Source: a bacterium YEK0313 (lineage in GTDB: Bacteria > Pseudomonadota > Alphaproteobacteria > Rhizobiales > Phreatobacteraceae). From it: a stretch of 64,000 bases of DNA. This document shows positions 8,268 through 16,953 of this stretch, piece by piece (within the stretch, counting starts at the first letter, position 1; the number at the start of each line of letters is the position of its first letter). The stretch lies in assembly GCA_000751295.2 (NCBI GenBank), contig CCMO02000001.1, forward strand, positions 4,864,615 through 4,928,614. The letters are read 5' to 3'. The notes under the pieces were generated by a model. That model was not told the origin of the DNA and did no database searches. It saw nothing but the letters and a program-made list of their open reading frames with translations. The translations under genes were made by a program, and so were the position numbers.

Positions 8268-9248
8268 ATGGCCTTCCGCCCGCTCTCGCTGCCGCCTCCC
8301 GATCCCTACCTCATCGCGCTGGCCGCCACGGCGGGGTTTGCCTCGCTGCTGCCGGCGCGCGGCCCTGCGGCCTGCGCCGTCGACCTTGCGGTGCAGATCG
8401 CCATCGCCGCGCTGTTCTTTCTCTATGGCGTCCGGCTCGCGCCGCAGGCGGTGCGCGAGGGCCTCGTGCACTGGCGCCTGCAGGCGCTGATCCTCGCCAT
8501 CAGCTTCGCGCTCTTCCCGCTCGTCAGCCTTGCCCTTGCAACTGCCTTCCGGTCCTGGCTGCCGCACGATCTCGCCCTCGGTCTGATGTTCATCGGCATG
8601 CTGCCCTCGACCGTTCAGGCCTCCATCGCCTTTACGGCGCTGGCGCGCGGCAATGTGCCCGCGGCGCTCTGCAGCGCCACCCTTTCCAATCTCGCCGGCA
8701 TGGTCGTGACACCGGCCCTGGTCGCGCTGCTCGTTTCCGCGCATGGCACGGGCATTGGCCTCGCCGGGCTCCGCGACATCGCCCTGCAGCTGCTCCTGCC
8801 CTTCCTCGCCGGCCAGCTTGCGCGTCCCTGGTGCGGCGATCTCGTCTCCCGTCACATCGCGGTGGTCACCGCCGTCGACCGCGGCGCGATCCTGCTCATC
8901 GTCTATTCGGCCTTCAGCCACGGCATGACCGCCGGCATCTGGCAGACGGTCGATCTTGCCAGCCTCGGCCGGATCGCGGCACTGGCGACGCTGATGCTGG
9001 CGAGCGTGCTCGTCGCCAGCACCTTCATCAGCCGCTGGCTCGGCTTCTCGCGCCAGGACGAGATCGCCATCGTCTTCTGCGGCTCGAAGAAAAGCATGGC
9101 GAGCGGCATTTCGCTTGCCAACATCCTGTTCGCCGGCCAGCCGGTGAGCCTCATCGTGCTGCCGCTGATGCTGTTCCACCAGGCCCAGCTCTTCGCCTGC
9201 GCGACGCTCGCCCGCCGCTACGCGGCGCGGGCCGACGCCAGCCCGTGA
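8268..9248 (+). CDS. Bile acid:sodium symporter-like transporter (SBF-like, YfeH type)
   Basis: 326 aa integral membrane protein with about nine to ten hydrophobic segments, matching the SBF-like (PF13593-type) branch of the bile acid/Na+ symporter superfamily. Diagnostic stretches are FIGMLPSTVQASIAFT near residue 114, which holds the first crossover-type polar motif, and IVFCGSKKSMASGISLAN near 273, which holds the second. The substrate of this branch is generally an organic anion but is not defined. The gene is divergent from the LysR regulator, which probably controls it. It is convergent with the TPR gene, whose stop is 20 bases away. Confidence 0.85.
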   Translation: MAFRPLSLPPPDPYLIALAATAGFASLLPARGPAACAVDLAVQIAIAALFFLYGVRLAPQAVREGLVHWRLQALILAISFALFPLVSLALATAFRSWLPHDLALGLMFIGMLPSTVQASIAFTALARGNVPAALCSATLSNLAGMVVTPALVALLVSAHGTGIGLAGLRDIALQLLLPFLAGQLARPWCGDLVSRHIAVVTAVDRGAILLIVYSAFSHGMTAGIWQTVDLASLGRIAALATLMLASVLVASTFISRWLGFSRQDEIAIVFCGSKKSMASGISLANILFAGQPVSLIVLPLMLFHQAQLFACATLARRYAARADASP

Positions 9249-9267
9249 CCGGCGGCCGGACAGTGCG

Positions 9268-9888
9268 TCAGAGGGCCGTGCCGTCGACCTTGGGCTGCAG
9301 CCTGCGGATGACCTCGGGGATCCGCTCCAGATGCGGGTTGATCTCCAGCGCCTTGCGGAACACCACCAGCGCCTGGCGCTCGTCACCCAGCTGCTGGAGG
9401 ATCATGCCGAGGCCGGCGAGCGCGCCGTAGTGGCGCGGCTCGCGCCGCAGGACCTGCTCGATGTCCGCGACCGCCCGGCCATATTCCTTGCGGGCGAAAT
9501 AGATGGTCGCCCGCCGGCTCCAGCCCTCGACATAGTCGGGATAGAGATCGACGACGGCATCGAGCAGGGAGAGCGAGAGATCGTGGTCCTGGCGCTGGAA
9601 GGCCTGGGTAGCGCGCGCCATCAGGAGATCGACGGTATCCGAGCCCGACCGGGCCAGAATCAGGGAAATCTCCCGGTCGATGACCCGCGCGATCCGCGGG
9701 TCGCTCGCATCCTTCAGCCGCGAGAACAATTCGTCGAGCCGGCGCGAGCGCTCCGATTCGAGCGCTGGAACCGATGGATTGCCGGCGAGCGGCGAGCCGC
9801 TCGACGGACCGGTCGTCTGCGCGCCCGCCCCGCCCGCCAGAAGAGCGGGAACAAGGAGGGCCAATAGAAAAACCGCCGCGCGCATCAT
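9268..9888 (-). CDS. Secreted tetratricopeptide-repeat protein
   Basis: 206 aa. The first 22 residues (MMRAAVFLLALLVPALLAGGAGA) are a Sec signal peptide. The mature part contains two to three TPR units between about residues 90 and 190: ATQAFQRQDHDLSLSLLDAVV, ATIYFARKEYGRAVADIEQVL and GMILQQLGDERQALVVFRKAL. Such periplasmic TPR proteins usually act as protein-protein adaptors. I start at the Met pair at 9888, since an upstream in-frame ATG at 9951 would add a charged stretch before the signal peptide. No partner can be named from the neighbours. Confidence 0.85.
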   Translation of the reverse strand: MMRAAVFLLALLVPALLAGGAGAQTTGPSSGSPLAGNPSVPALESERSRRLDELFSRLKDASDPRIARVIDREISLILARSGSDTVDLLMARATQAFQRQDHDLSLSLLDAVVDLYPDYVEGWSRRATIYFARKEYGRAVADIEQVLRREPRHYGALAGLGMILQQLGDERQALVVFRKALEINPHLERIPEVIRRLQPKVDGTAL

Positions 9889-9984
9889 GGCTCGAAACTG
9901 AGCCAAGATGTGCCGGCGGTCAACAAAAGAGGGCGCGAGCGCCCTCTCCATCCCATCACATCCGCGCCAGGCGCGGAGCGGGGC

Positions 9985-10110
9985 TCAGCCCTGACGCGCC
10001 TTGAAGCGCTTCTGGGTCTTGTTGATGATGTAGACGCGGCCCTTGCGGCGCACGATCTGGTTGTCGCGGTGGCGGGCGCGCAGCGACTTGAGCGAGTTGC
10101 GGACCTTCAT
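9985..10110 (-). CDS. rpmJ: 50S ribosomal protein L36, cysteine-free form
   Basis: 41 aa. MKVRNSLKSLRARHRDNQIV followed by RRKGRVYIINKTQKRFKARQG is bacterial L36. It contains none of the Cys/His zinc ligands, so it is the C-minus form common in alphaproteobacteria. The start ATG at 10110 is preceded by AAGGGA. It stands alone rather than in a spc-type operon, which is usual for this group. It assembles into the large ribosomal subunit near the peptidyl-transferase centre. Confidence 0.95.
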   Translation of the reverse strand: MKVRNSLKSLRARHRDNQIVRRKGRVYIINKTQKRFKARQG

Positions 10111-10400
10111 CGGTTCGATCCCTTGTGAACGACAGCGCAGAGCGCCGGGACATCCCGACTGCCAAAGCGACGATATTCGGAGGAGGCGGGCTATAGCCGG
10201 GGCGGCCGGGCCTGTCAAGGTTCGGCACGTGCCGCAAGCCCATATGCCGCCTTGCGCGGTCCGGCACCGGCCGGCCGGCGGGCGGTGCCGGCCGGCGGGA
10301 CCTTTCTGGCCCGGCGCGGAACGGCGGCCGGCGGCCGGCGGTTGCACTCTGGCGAGGCCCTCCCGTTCCCGGGCGGCCAGCAGTGCACGGAGACAGCAGG
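10111..10400. other. 290-base divergent intergenic region with palindromes
   Basis: Noncoding stretch between rpmJ and the DUF1236 gene. It contains a perfect 12-base palindrome CGGCACGTGCCG at 10223-10234. It also holds a 9-base inverted repeat CCGGCACCG / CGGTGCCGG at 10261-10269 and 10283-10291, around a 13-base GC-rich loop. Either could be a regulator site or transcript hairpin. No open frame with convincing start signals is visible. Confidence 0.4.
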
Positions 10401-10769
10401 ATGAAACCGATATTGAGATCGTCGGCGGCGCTCCTCGTCGCCACTTTTGCGGCCACGCTGGCAGTGCCGCCGGTCCAGGCCCAGGTCGGCGACGGCCAGA
10501 GCTCGCCGACCGCCAGCACGCGGCCGCAGCGCATCAGCCCCGACCAGCAGCCGCGCTTTCGCCGCTACGTCATCGAACGGCGTCACCCGTCCTACAGCTA
10601 CGGCTCGCCGGTGATCGTCGGGGCCGTCCTGCCCGAAGACGGCGTGACGACCTATCCGGTGCCAAACGAGTACGGCACCACAAGCTACCGCTACACGATC
10701 GTCAACGAGCGTCCGGTCCTGGTCGACCCGACGACGCGCATGATCGTGCAGCTCATCGAAGAGGAATGA
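10401..10769 (+). CDS. DUF1236 domain-containing secreted protein
   Basis: 122 aa. The N-terminal MKPILRSSAALLVATFAATLA...VQA is a signal peptide with cleavage near residue 28. The C-terminal half (VGAVLPEDGVTTYPVPNEYG, then YRYTIVNERPVLVDP and IVQLIEE) is the DUF1236 signature, a small periplasmic or extracellular domain abundant in Hyphomicrobiales. Function is unknown. The ATG at 10401 follows GACAGCAGG; an in-frame ATG at 10383 is less likely. It is convergent with the glycosyltransferase gene, with a strong hairpin at the junction. Confidence 0.88.
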   Translation: MKPILRSSAALLVATFAATLAVPPVQAQVGDGQSSPTASTRPQRISPDQQPRFRRYVIERRHPSYSYGSPVIVGAVLPEDGVTTYPVPNEYGTTSYRYTIVNERPVLVDPTTRMIVQLIEEE

Positions 10770-10783
10770 GCCGGCCGATCTCC

Positions 10784-10812
10784 GCCCGGGGCGCCTTCAC
10801 GGCGCCTCGGGC
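10784..10812. terminator. Hairpin between convergent genes, probable bidirectional terminator
   Basis: Stem CCCGGGGCGCC / GGCGCCTCGGG around the loop TTCAC, with one G-U wobble and an extra closing G-C pair. It lies at the tail-to-tail junction of the DUF1236 and GT39 genes, and its right arm is inside the last codons of the GT39 gene. No T-tract follows on either strand, so it is a structural guess. Confidence 0.4.
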
Positions 10813-12398
10813 AGGAGGATGGCATAGGCGAGTGTCGTCACCGGCCCGAACGAGAGCGGGCTCGGCGCTGACACCGTGCCCTGCGCCTTGAGGTCGGGAA
10901 AACGCTGCCGGAGCCGGGCGAAGGCCTCCCGATCCTCCGGCTGCCAGACGATGAGGCCGCCCCGGCGCGCGAGCATGGCATCGCTCACCCAGGGCGCCTG
11001 GCGCGAATCGCCGTCCAGCAGGATCAGCGGCCTGTCGGCGGAATAGAAGGCGATGTTGCCGGCATGCCAGCGGTCGCCGACGACCACCCGTAGCGGCCGA
11101 TCGGTTTCGGCGTGCCAGCGGCTGGTCAGCTCTTCCGCGAGCGGCGCGGCCGGATAGAGCGTCGGCACGACGCCGGCGCCCATGGCGAGCCGCGCATGGT
11201 GGTGGAAGGCATTGGCAAAGGGCAGCAGGACGATGAGCCCGAGACCGATGGCTCCCGCCAGCTTCAGGCGGCCAAGTTCGAGACGCGGCCCGATCAGCAT
11301 CAGCACGGCAATCGCCGAGAAGGCGAACAGCGCCGTGCCGCGGCCCTGCCGGAATTCGCCGCCGACGGCAAAATTGACCACCAGGGCGATCATCAGCGGC
11401 GCGAGCGCCATGGCGAGGATCGCAGCCTGCTCGAACCGTGGGACCAGGCGCCCCTCGACGACGAGCTCGGATTTCGGCTTCAGCCGGCCGAAGCCCACGG
11501 TCAGCGCCAGGAGCACGATCAGCATGGCGTGCTGCACCACCTGCGCCGACAGGAAGGTCAGGCAGAAATAGAGGCGGATGATGATCGAATTCGCCTTTTC
11601 GCCATGGGAAAAGGCATAGCCGAGCGTCGAAAAGCTGGTCTCGAAGACCCAGTTCAGATGTGGCGCGACGAGGCCGAGGCAGATCAATCCGGCGATCCAG
11701 GGCTCAGGCCGCTTCAGCGCTTCACGGCCGCGCGGCGTTGCGACCGTGAACAGCCCGAGCACGCCGACCAGCAGCAGCACCACATATTTGGCGTAGATCG
11801 ACAGCGCGACCACCAGCGCGAAGCCGTACCAGGCGCGCGGCCGCTCCTGCACCACCGCCCGCCACCAGGTCAGGCCGGCCAGGGCCCAGAGCGGCGCCGA
11901 CAGCGTGTCCGGCGTGAAGGTCGCCATCGGCGGGCCGTAATAGTGCACGCCGACCAGCGTCAGCAGCGCCGCGATGAGGCCCTGCACCTCGCCCAGCACG
12001 GCGCGGCCGAGCTGCCAGACCGCCCACAGCGTCAGAGCGACACAGAGCTGGGCATAGACATAGGCGAGCCATGGCGCCGCCGGAGCGAGCCATTCGCTCA
12101 GCCCGAGGATCCAGGCCTGCAGCGGCGGATGTTTGGAAAAGCCCCACTGGAAGGTCCGGCCCCAGATGAACCCCTCGAGCGTGTCGCGCGGCAGCGTGAC
12201 GAAGCCGAGCATGGGCGCCGCGGTCGCGACGAAGGCGTTGAGCCCGATCAGCGACCAGAATGCGAGGCGCGCGCGCTCAACCAGGAATTGGCCGATCGCT
12301 CGACTGTCGATCGCGAACGTACCGACGGGCGCGCCGGCAGTTACGACGCCAGTGGACCCTCCGTCGAGCGGCACGGCGTAGGATTCATTGATCGACAA
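10797..12398 (-). CDS. GT39-family membrane glycosyltransferase (ArnT/PMT-like)
   Basis: 533 aa with about ten to twelve predicted transmembrane segments. After a roughly 40-residue hydrophilic N-terminus comes a first membrane helix, then the loop GRTFQWGFSKHPPLQAWILG near residue 90. Its K-H-P-P element is typical of GT39/ArnT-like enzymes that use polyprenyl-phosphate sugars. A second signature, YYGPPMATFTPDTLSAP, lies near 155. The last 120 residues form a periplasmic domain. It likely transfers a sugar to lipid A, a protein or a polymer at the periplasmic face; the acceptor is unknown. The 220 bases upstream (12399-12619) are comparatively AT-rich and would contain its promoter. Confidence 0.85.
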   Translation of the reverse strand: MSINESYAVPLDGGSTGVVTAGAPVGTFAIDSRAIGQFLVERARLAFWSLIGLNAFVATAAPMLGFVTLPRDTLEGFIWGRTFQWGFSKHPPLQAWILGLSEWLAPAAPWLAYVYAQLCVALTLWAVWQLGRAVLGEVQGLIAALLTLVGVHYYGPPMATFTPDTLSAPLWALAGLTWWRAVVQERPRAWYGFALVVALSIYAKYVVLLLVGVLGLFTVATPRGREALKRPEPWIAGLICLGLVAPHLNWVFETSFSTLGYAFSHGEKANSIIIRLYFCLTFLSAQVVQHAMLIVLLALTVGFGRLKPKSELVVEGRLVPRFEQAAILAMALAPLMIALVVNFAVGGEFRQGRGTALFAFSAIAVLMLIGPRLELGRLKLAGAIGLGLIVLLPFANAFHHHARLAMGAGVVPTLYPAAPLAEELTSRWHAETDRPLRVVVGDRWHAGNIAFYSADRPLILLDGDSRQAPWVSDAMLARRGGLIVWQPEDREAFARLRQRFPDLKAQGTVSAPSPLSFGPVTTLAYAILLPEAP

Positions 12399-12619
12399 TC
12401 AGGGCCTCAGGAACTGGAAGACGTCGGGGTTCACGCAAGGGCGCCAGAAACAAAACAGCCCTCACAGAGGCCGCTGCGTGAGACGCGCAAACCCAATGCG
12501 CGCTTGCACATTACCGGAACATGACAACCGCCGCGGAATGTTTCTGCGATGCGCAAATACGCCGGTTCGTTACATTTTTGCAAGGGCCGCGAGCGCCGCC
12601 CAAAACCTTTATTTTCGCG

Positions 12620-13189
12620 CTAAATCGGCTCGAGCCGGACGACGGCCGCGCGGGCATCCGGCGACCCCTTCAGGACCATACCTGCGGCTGCATCGGCGAG
12701 CGCCGTCCAACCTGCGGTAAGCCGCGCTTCGCCGGCGGGTCCGGTGATTTGCCAGACGCCGTCGAGCGCGACGACCGCGATCGTGCCGGCGGCCGGCACC
12801 GGCTCGGCGAGCCCCTGCCCGCGCCGGATCTCCACGTCCCCGGCAAAGGCATCGTCACGCATCAGCAGATTGAAGGCCGTGGCGTGCGCGCCGTCGAGGC
12901 GCGAGAACGGTGCCGGCGCGCCGGCGAACCGGGTCGGCCGGTCGGGCGCGACCCGGCGCTCGCCTTCGCCCGGAAAGTCCAGCAACAGGCCCGGGCCGCG
13001 GATGATGGTGAAGACCCGCGTCACGCCGGCATAGTCGGAAAACGGGCCGTCCCTGACGATTTCGGCCGTGCCGATGCGCCAGGCGACGTCGCCGTCGGCC
13101 GTGTGTTCGACGACATAGTCCGTCGCGGTGCCGCCGCCATTCTTCCACGGCACCGTCCTGTGGTCCTTCGGGTCGATCAGCCGGATCAT
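12620..13189 (-). CDS. HutD family protein
   Basis: 189 aa cupin-like protein. MIRLIDPKDHRTVPWKNGGGTATDY, then WRIGTAEIVRDGPFSDYAGVTR and the hallmark TAFNLLMRDDAFAGDV near residue 110 identify HutD. HutD is associated with histidine utilisation operons in pseudomonads and thought to bind formylglutamate or limit flux. Here no hut genes are present. The start overlaps the stop of the TRAP binding protein gene by ATGA, so the two are coupled and may share a substrate. Confidence 0.9.
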   Translation of the reverse strand: MIRLIDPKDHRTVPWKNGGGTATDYVVEHTADGDVAWRIGTAEIVRDGPFSDYAGVTRVFTIIRGPGLLLDFPGEGERRVAPDRPTRFAGAPAPFSRLDGAHATAFNLLMRDDAFAGDVEIRRGQGLAEPVPAAGTIAVVALDGVWQITGPAGEARLTAGWTALADAAAGMVLKGSPDARAAVVRLEPI

Positions 13190-14259
13190 CGTGCTTCGTA
13201 CCTCACCCCGCTGATCGGCGCGACGATGCGGTTGTAGACCTCGCCGCAGCGCTCGCCGCAGCGCTTGACGAAAGCCGGCAGGACCACCGAGCTCAGCGAC
13301 TGGCGCAGCAGGGCCGCGTCCGCCTCGCTTGCCCGCGTCACCGTCATCGGACGGTTCTCCACCACCCGGCCGATCCTGCAGCCCGCAGCGAGGCCGGCAT
13401 TGCACTGGATGCCGTCCTCGGTCGCCTCCAGGCCGAGCTTCCACTGCGCCTCCTCGACATTGCGCATGGTCTCCTGCAGGAACTGCCGCACCGCCGGATC
13501 GAGCCGGTTCCACCAGGCGAGATTGACGCCATAGGCCGCGGTGCCCCACTGGATCGGCAGGGCATAGAGGTGGCGCGTCACCTCGTACCAGCGGGCGCCG
13601 TTGCCGGTCGCGGTGCCGGTGACCGCGCAGTCGACGACGCCGCGCTCGAGCGCCGCATAGACCTCGGGAAAACCGATCGCCACCGGCTGGGCGCCGATCG
13701 ACTGGATGAAGTCGTTCTGCGAGCCGCCCGGCGTGCGCACGCGCCGGCCCTTGAGGTCGGCGAGGCTGGTGACGGGATCGCGGCAGAACAGCACCTGGGC
13801 GGGGAACGGGTAGAAGGCGACGATGCGCACGCCGACCCGCTCCAGCTCCTGGTTGAGGGTCGGCAGCATGGCCTCGGCGACGCGCCGGGCCTGATCGTGC
13901 GAGGCGTTGAGGCCGGCAAGGTCGATGATGTCGAGCAGCGGCACATCGCCGGCAACCGTCGGCAGGGCGATGCCGGCGAGGTCGATCTGGCCGGCGCGCA
14001 GGACGCGCAGCAGTTCCGGTCCGCTGAGATTGCGCTCGGGCCAGCTCGCCAGCGTCACCGAAATGCGCCCGCCCGAGCGTTGGGGAATGCCCTCGCGCAG
14101 CATGGGAATGTCGACACGGATATATTGCGGGATGGACGGCGACAGCTGCGTCACCATCTGGATGGCCACCGGCGGGCCGGGCGGCAGGGTCTGCGCCACG
14201 CCGGGCGCGGCCCCCGCGGCCAGCATGAGACTGACGATGGCGGACACGAAACGGCGCAT
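13186..14259 (-). CDS. TRAP transporter substrate-binding protein (DctP family)
   Basis: 357 aa periplasmic binding protein. The signal peptide (MRRFVSAIVSLMLAAGAAPGVAQ) is followed by a DctP fold. The substrate-carboxylate-binding Arg is expected in LKGRRVRTPGGSQNDF near residue 155, with VDCAVTGTATG near 205. No DctQ or DctM membrane subunits are adjacent, so it is an orphan component that must pair with subunits elsewhere. I chose ATG 14259, which follows GGGGGGAGAG, over an in-frame ATG at 14283. The last codon overlaps the HutD start, suggesting that an imidazole- or amino-acid-derived carboxylate is worth testing as ligand. Confidence 0.87.
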   Translation of the reverse strand: MRRFVSAIVSLMLAAGAAPGVAQTLPPGPPVAIQMVTQLSPSIPQYIRVDIPMLREGIPQRSGGRISVTLASWPERNLSGPELLRVLRAGQIDLAGIALPTVAGDVPLLDIIDLAGLNASHDQARRVAEAMLPTLNQELERVGVRIVAFYPFPAQVLFCRDPVTSLADLKGRRVRTPGGSQNDFIQSIGAQPVAIGFPEVYAALERGVVDCAVTGTATGNGARWYEVTRHLYALPIQWGTAAYGVNLAWWNRLDPAVRQFLQETMRNVEEAQWKLGLEATEDGIQCNAGLAAGCRIGRVVENRPMTVTRASEADAALLRQSLSSVVLPAFVKRCGERCGEVYNRIVAPISGVRYEAR

Positions 14260-14373
14260 GCGGCTCTCCCCCCCAGAAGCCAAGGCGAAAACCCACTATA
14301 ACGGGCCTCCGCTCGCGGTCGAGATGGGCGCGCCGATTGACCTCGCGCCGCCGGCAACGCTAAACCCCGCGCC

Positions 14374-15972
14374 ATGACGAGCCCCCAAGCCAACGCCGCC
14401 GCGCCGACCCCGGCCTCGCGCCGGCGCACCTTCGCCATCATCTCGCACCCCGATGCGGGCAAGACGACGCTGACCGAGAAGCTGCTGCTGTTCGGCGGCG
14501 CGATCCAGCTCGCCGGCGAGGTCAAGGCCAAGCAGGGACGCCGCCAGACCTCCTCGGACTGGATGGCGATCGAGCGCTCGCGCGGCATTTCGGTGGTCAC
14601 CTCGGTGATGACCTTCGAATATGGCGGCTGCGTCTTCAATCTGCTCGACACGCCCGGCCACGAAGACTTCTCGGAAGACACCTACCGCACGCTGACGGCG
14701 GTCGATTCCGCGGTCATGGTCATCGACGCGGCCAAGGGCATCGAGGCGCGCACGCGCAAGCTCTTCGAGGTCTGCCGCCTGCGCGACATCCCGACCATCA
14801 CCTTCGTCAACAAGATGGATCGCGAGGCGCGCGATCCCTTCGACCTGATGGACGAGATCGAGAAGACGCTGGCGATCGACACCACGCCGCTGACCTGGCC
14901 GATCGGCTCGGGCCGGGACTTCGCCGGCACCTATGATCTGGTCCGCAACCAGGTGCGCCGGCTCGATCGTGACAATGAACCGACCAAGGTCAACGGCCCG
15001 GAGGCCGGCCTGTTCGACGAATTGCTGCCGACCGGCGCGGACGAGTGGCGTGAGCAGGTCGAGCTTGCGATCGGCGGCTGCAAGCCGTTCGATCTCGCCG
15101 CCTATCGCGAAGGGCACCTGACGCCGGTGTTCTGGGGCTCGGCCCTGCGCAATTTCGGCGTGCGTGACCTGATCGACGCGCTGATCGCCTATGCCCCGCC
15201 GCCCCGTGCCCAGGTCGCCGAGGGTCGGGTGGTCGACGCCGACGAGAAGTCCATGGCCGGTTTCGTGTTCAAGATCCAGGCGAACATGGACCCGAACCAC
15301 CGTGACCGCATCGCCTTCTTCCGCGTCTGCTCGGGCAGGCTGACGCGCGGCATGAAGGCCAAGCTCGTCCGCACCGGCAAGGCCATGCCGCTCAATGCGC
15401 CGCAGTTCTTCTTCGCCCAGGACCGCCAGCTCGCCGAGGAGGCCTATGCCGGCGACATTGTCGGCATCCCCAATCACGGCACGCTGCGCATCGGCGACAC
15501 GCTGACCGAAGGCGAGGAGATCGTGTTCAAGGGCGTGCCGAGCTTCGCGCCCGAACAGCTGCGGCGGGTCAAGCTGAAGGATGCGATGAAGGCGAAGAAG
15601 CTGCGCGAGGCCTTGCAGCAGATGGGCGAGGAAGGCGTCGTCCAGCTCTTCGTGCCCAATGACGGCTCGCCGGCGATCGTCGGCGTGGTCGGCGCGCTTC
15701 AGCTCGACGTGCTGAAGGAGCGGCTGGCAGCGGAATATTCGCTGCCCGTCGACTTCGATCCGTGCCAGTTCCAGGTCTGCCGCTGGCTCTCGTCCGACGA
15801 CGAGGCCAAGCTCGACAGCTTCATCGCCGCGCACGGATCGTCGATGGCGCGCGATCTCGACGGCGCGCCGGTCTACATGGCATCCAGCGCCTTCTCGCTC
15901 CGCTACGAGGAGGAGCGGGCACCCGGCATCGTCTTTTCCGACATCAAGGACTACCAGCGCGCCGCCGGCTGA
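14374..15972 (+). CDS. prfC: Peptide chain release factor 3
   Basis: 532 aa translational GTPase that recycles RF1/RF2 after termination. GTPase motifs are G1 SHPDAGKTTLTE (residues 25-36), G2 with RGISVVTSVM, G3 DTPGHEDFSEDTYRTL, G4 NKMD and the RF3-specific GIEARTRKLFEVCRLRD. The C-terminal domains contain FVFKIQANMDPNHRDRIAF and GVVGALQLDVLKERL, as in E. coli PrfC (529 aa). The ATG at 14374 gives a short Ala/Pro-rich extension. It is divergent from the TRAP binding protein gene and convergent with the first lipoprotein hydrolase. Confidence 0.96.
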   Translation: MTSPQANAAAPTPASRRRTFAIISHPDAGKTTLTEKLLLFGGAIQLAGEVKAKQGRRQTSSDWMAIERSRGISVVTSVMTFEYGGCVFNLLDTPGHEDFSEDTYRTLTAVDSAVMVIDAAKGIEARTRKLFEVCRLRDIPTITFVNKMDREARDPFDLMDEIEKTLAIDTTPLTWPIGSGRDFAGTYDLVRNQVRRLDRDNEPTKVNGPEAGLFDELLPTGADEWREQVELAIGGCKPFDLAAYREGHLTPVFWGSALRNFGVRDLIDALIAYAPPPRAQVAEGRVVDADEKSMAGFVFKIQANMDPNHRDRIAFFRVCSGRLTRGMKAKLVRTGKAMPLNAPQFFFAQDRQLAEEAYAGDIVGIPNHGTLRIGDTLTEGEEIVFKGVPSFAPEQLRRVKLKDAMKAKKLREALQQMGEEGVVQLFVPNDGSPAIVGVVGALQLDVLKERLAAEYSLPVDFDPCQFQVCRWLSSDDEAKLDSFIAAHGSSMARDLDGAPVYMASSAFSLRYEEERAPGIVFSDIKDYQRAAG

Positions 15973-15996
15973 CCGAGCCTCGCCCGGCGGCGGCGG

Positions 15997-16719
15997 TCAG
16001 CGCGCCGCCACCTGGCCGGAGCCGGCCGCGACCCGCGCCGGCCGGCGGTTGCCCGGACCGATCGCCTGCGCGACCCAGCCGATCACCTGGGCATGCAGCC
16101 GCGGATCCTTTTCGATATTGAAATGCGACAGCTCGCCCGAACGGCTGAGGTCGATGTTTTCCAGCCGGCCGCGGAAGCGCGGGCTGGCTGTCACGGCCAT
16201 GCCCCAGCCGTTGTTCGCCTGGTAGAAATTGACGAAGCGCCGCGCGCCGCCGGTGATCTGCCGCTCCACCGTCGGATCGAAAGCAACCGCGAGCGCGACC
16301 GAGCCGCCCTGGGCGGCCAGCGCATTGGCGATGTCGGCCACCACATTGGCGCCCAGCGAATGGCCGATGATCACCGCCTGGGCCCGACCGCCGGCGGCAC
16401 GCTGGTCGCGCAGGATGGCCCCGGCGATCGCCGAGCCCTCGCCATGTTCGTGCACCGTCGCGACATAGCCGCGCTGCACCAGCTTGGCGGCGAGATCGTC
16501 CATGCCGCGCGAGAAGACGTTGGCCAGGCCGCGGATCAGGTAGATGTGCGGCTGGGCCTGGGCGCGGCGCTGGGCCGGCGCGAGCCGTGGCGCGGCGCCG
16601 CTGTCGCGCGCCATCTGCACGGCCGCGCCGCCGCCCTGCTCGGCGGTCGCCTGGCAACCGGCCAGCAGCAGCCCGGCAACCGCAACACCGAGAATGCCCG
16701 TCCAGGACGGTCTGCCCAT
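15997..16719 (-). CDS. Putative alpha/beta-hydrolase-fold lipoprotein, copy 1
   Basis: 240 aa. The N-terminal signal ends in the lipobox LLLAGC with Cys22 as the lipidated residue. The domain has HIYLIRGLANVFSRGMDDL and the nucleophile elbow IIGHSLGAN with Ser121. Plausible triad partners are Asp149 in AFDPT and a His near 199 in ELSHFNIEKD. FVNFYQANNGWG is a shared signature with copy 2, whose gene lies 234 bases upstream. I start at ATG 16719; longer TTG/GTG starts exist upstream. The substrate is unknown; a membrane-anchored esterase or lipase is the best guess. Confidence 0.72.
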   Translation of the reverse strand: MGRPSWTGILGVAVAGLLLAGCQATAEQGGGAAVQMARDSGAAPRLAPAQRRAQAQPHIYLIRGLANVFSRGMDDLAAKLVQRGYVATVHEHGEGSAIAGAILRDQRAAGGRAQAVIIGHSLGANVVADIANALAAQGGSVALAVAFDPTVERQITGGARRFVNFYQANNGWGMAVTASPRFRGRLENIDLSRSGELSHFNIEKDPRLHAQVIGWVAQAIGPGNRRPARVAAGSGQVAAR

Positions 16720-16953
16720 CGTCGACCTCGTCGTCACAACACCAGACAAGAGCCGGATCGCCTGACGGCAGACCGGCCGCTCACCCTGCCGCCCGCATGG
16801 TTAATGGCCAGTCAATGATCCGCCCTCGAGGCGTGTCAATGCAGGCCCGTCCCGGGATCGGCCGCGTGAGGCACGATGCCTGCCGATTGTTGCAGGCGAG
16901 CATCACGTTGGGGAAGCAATGTGACACAATCGGGGCACGGACCGGCCGCCGCG

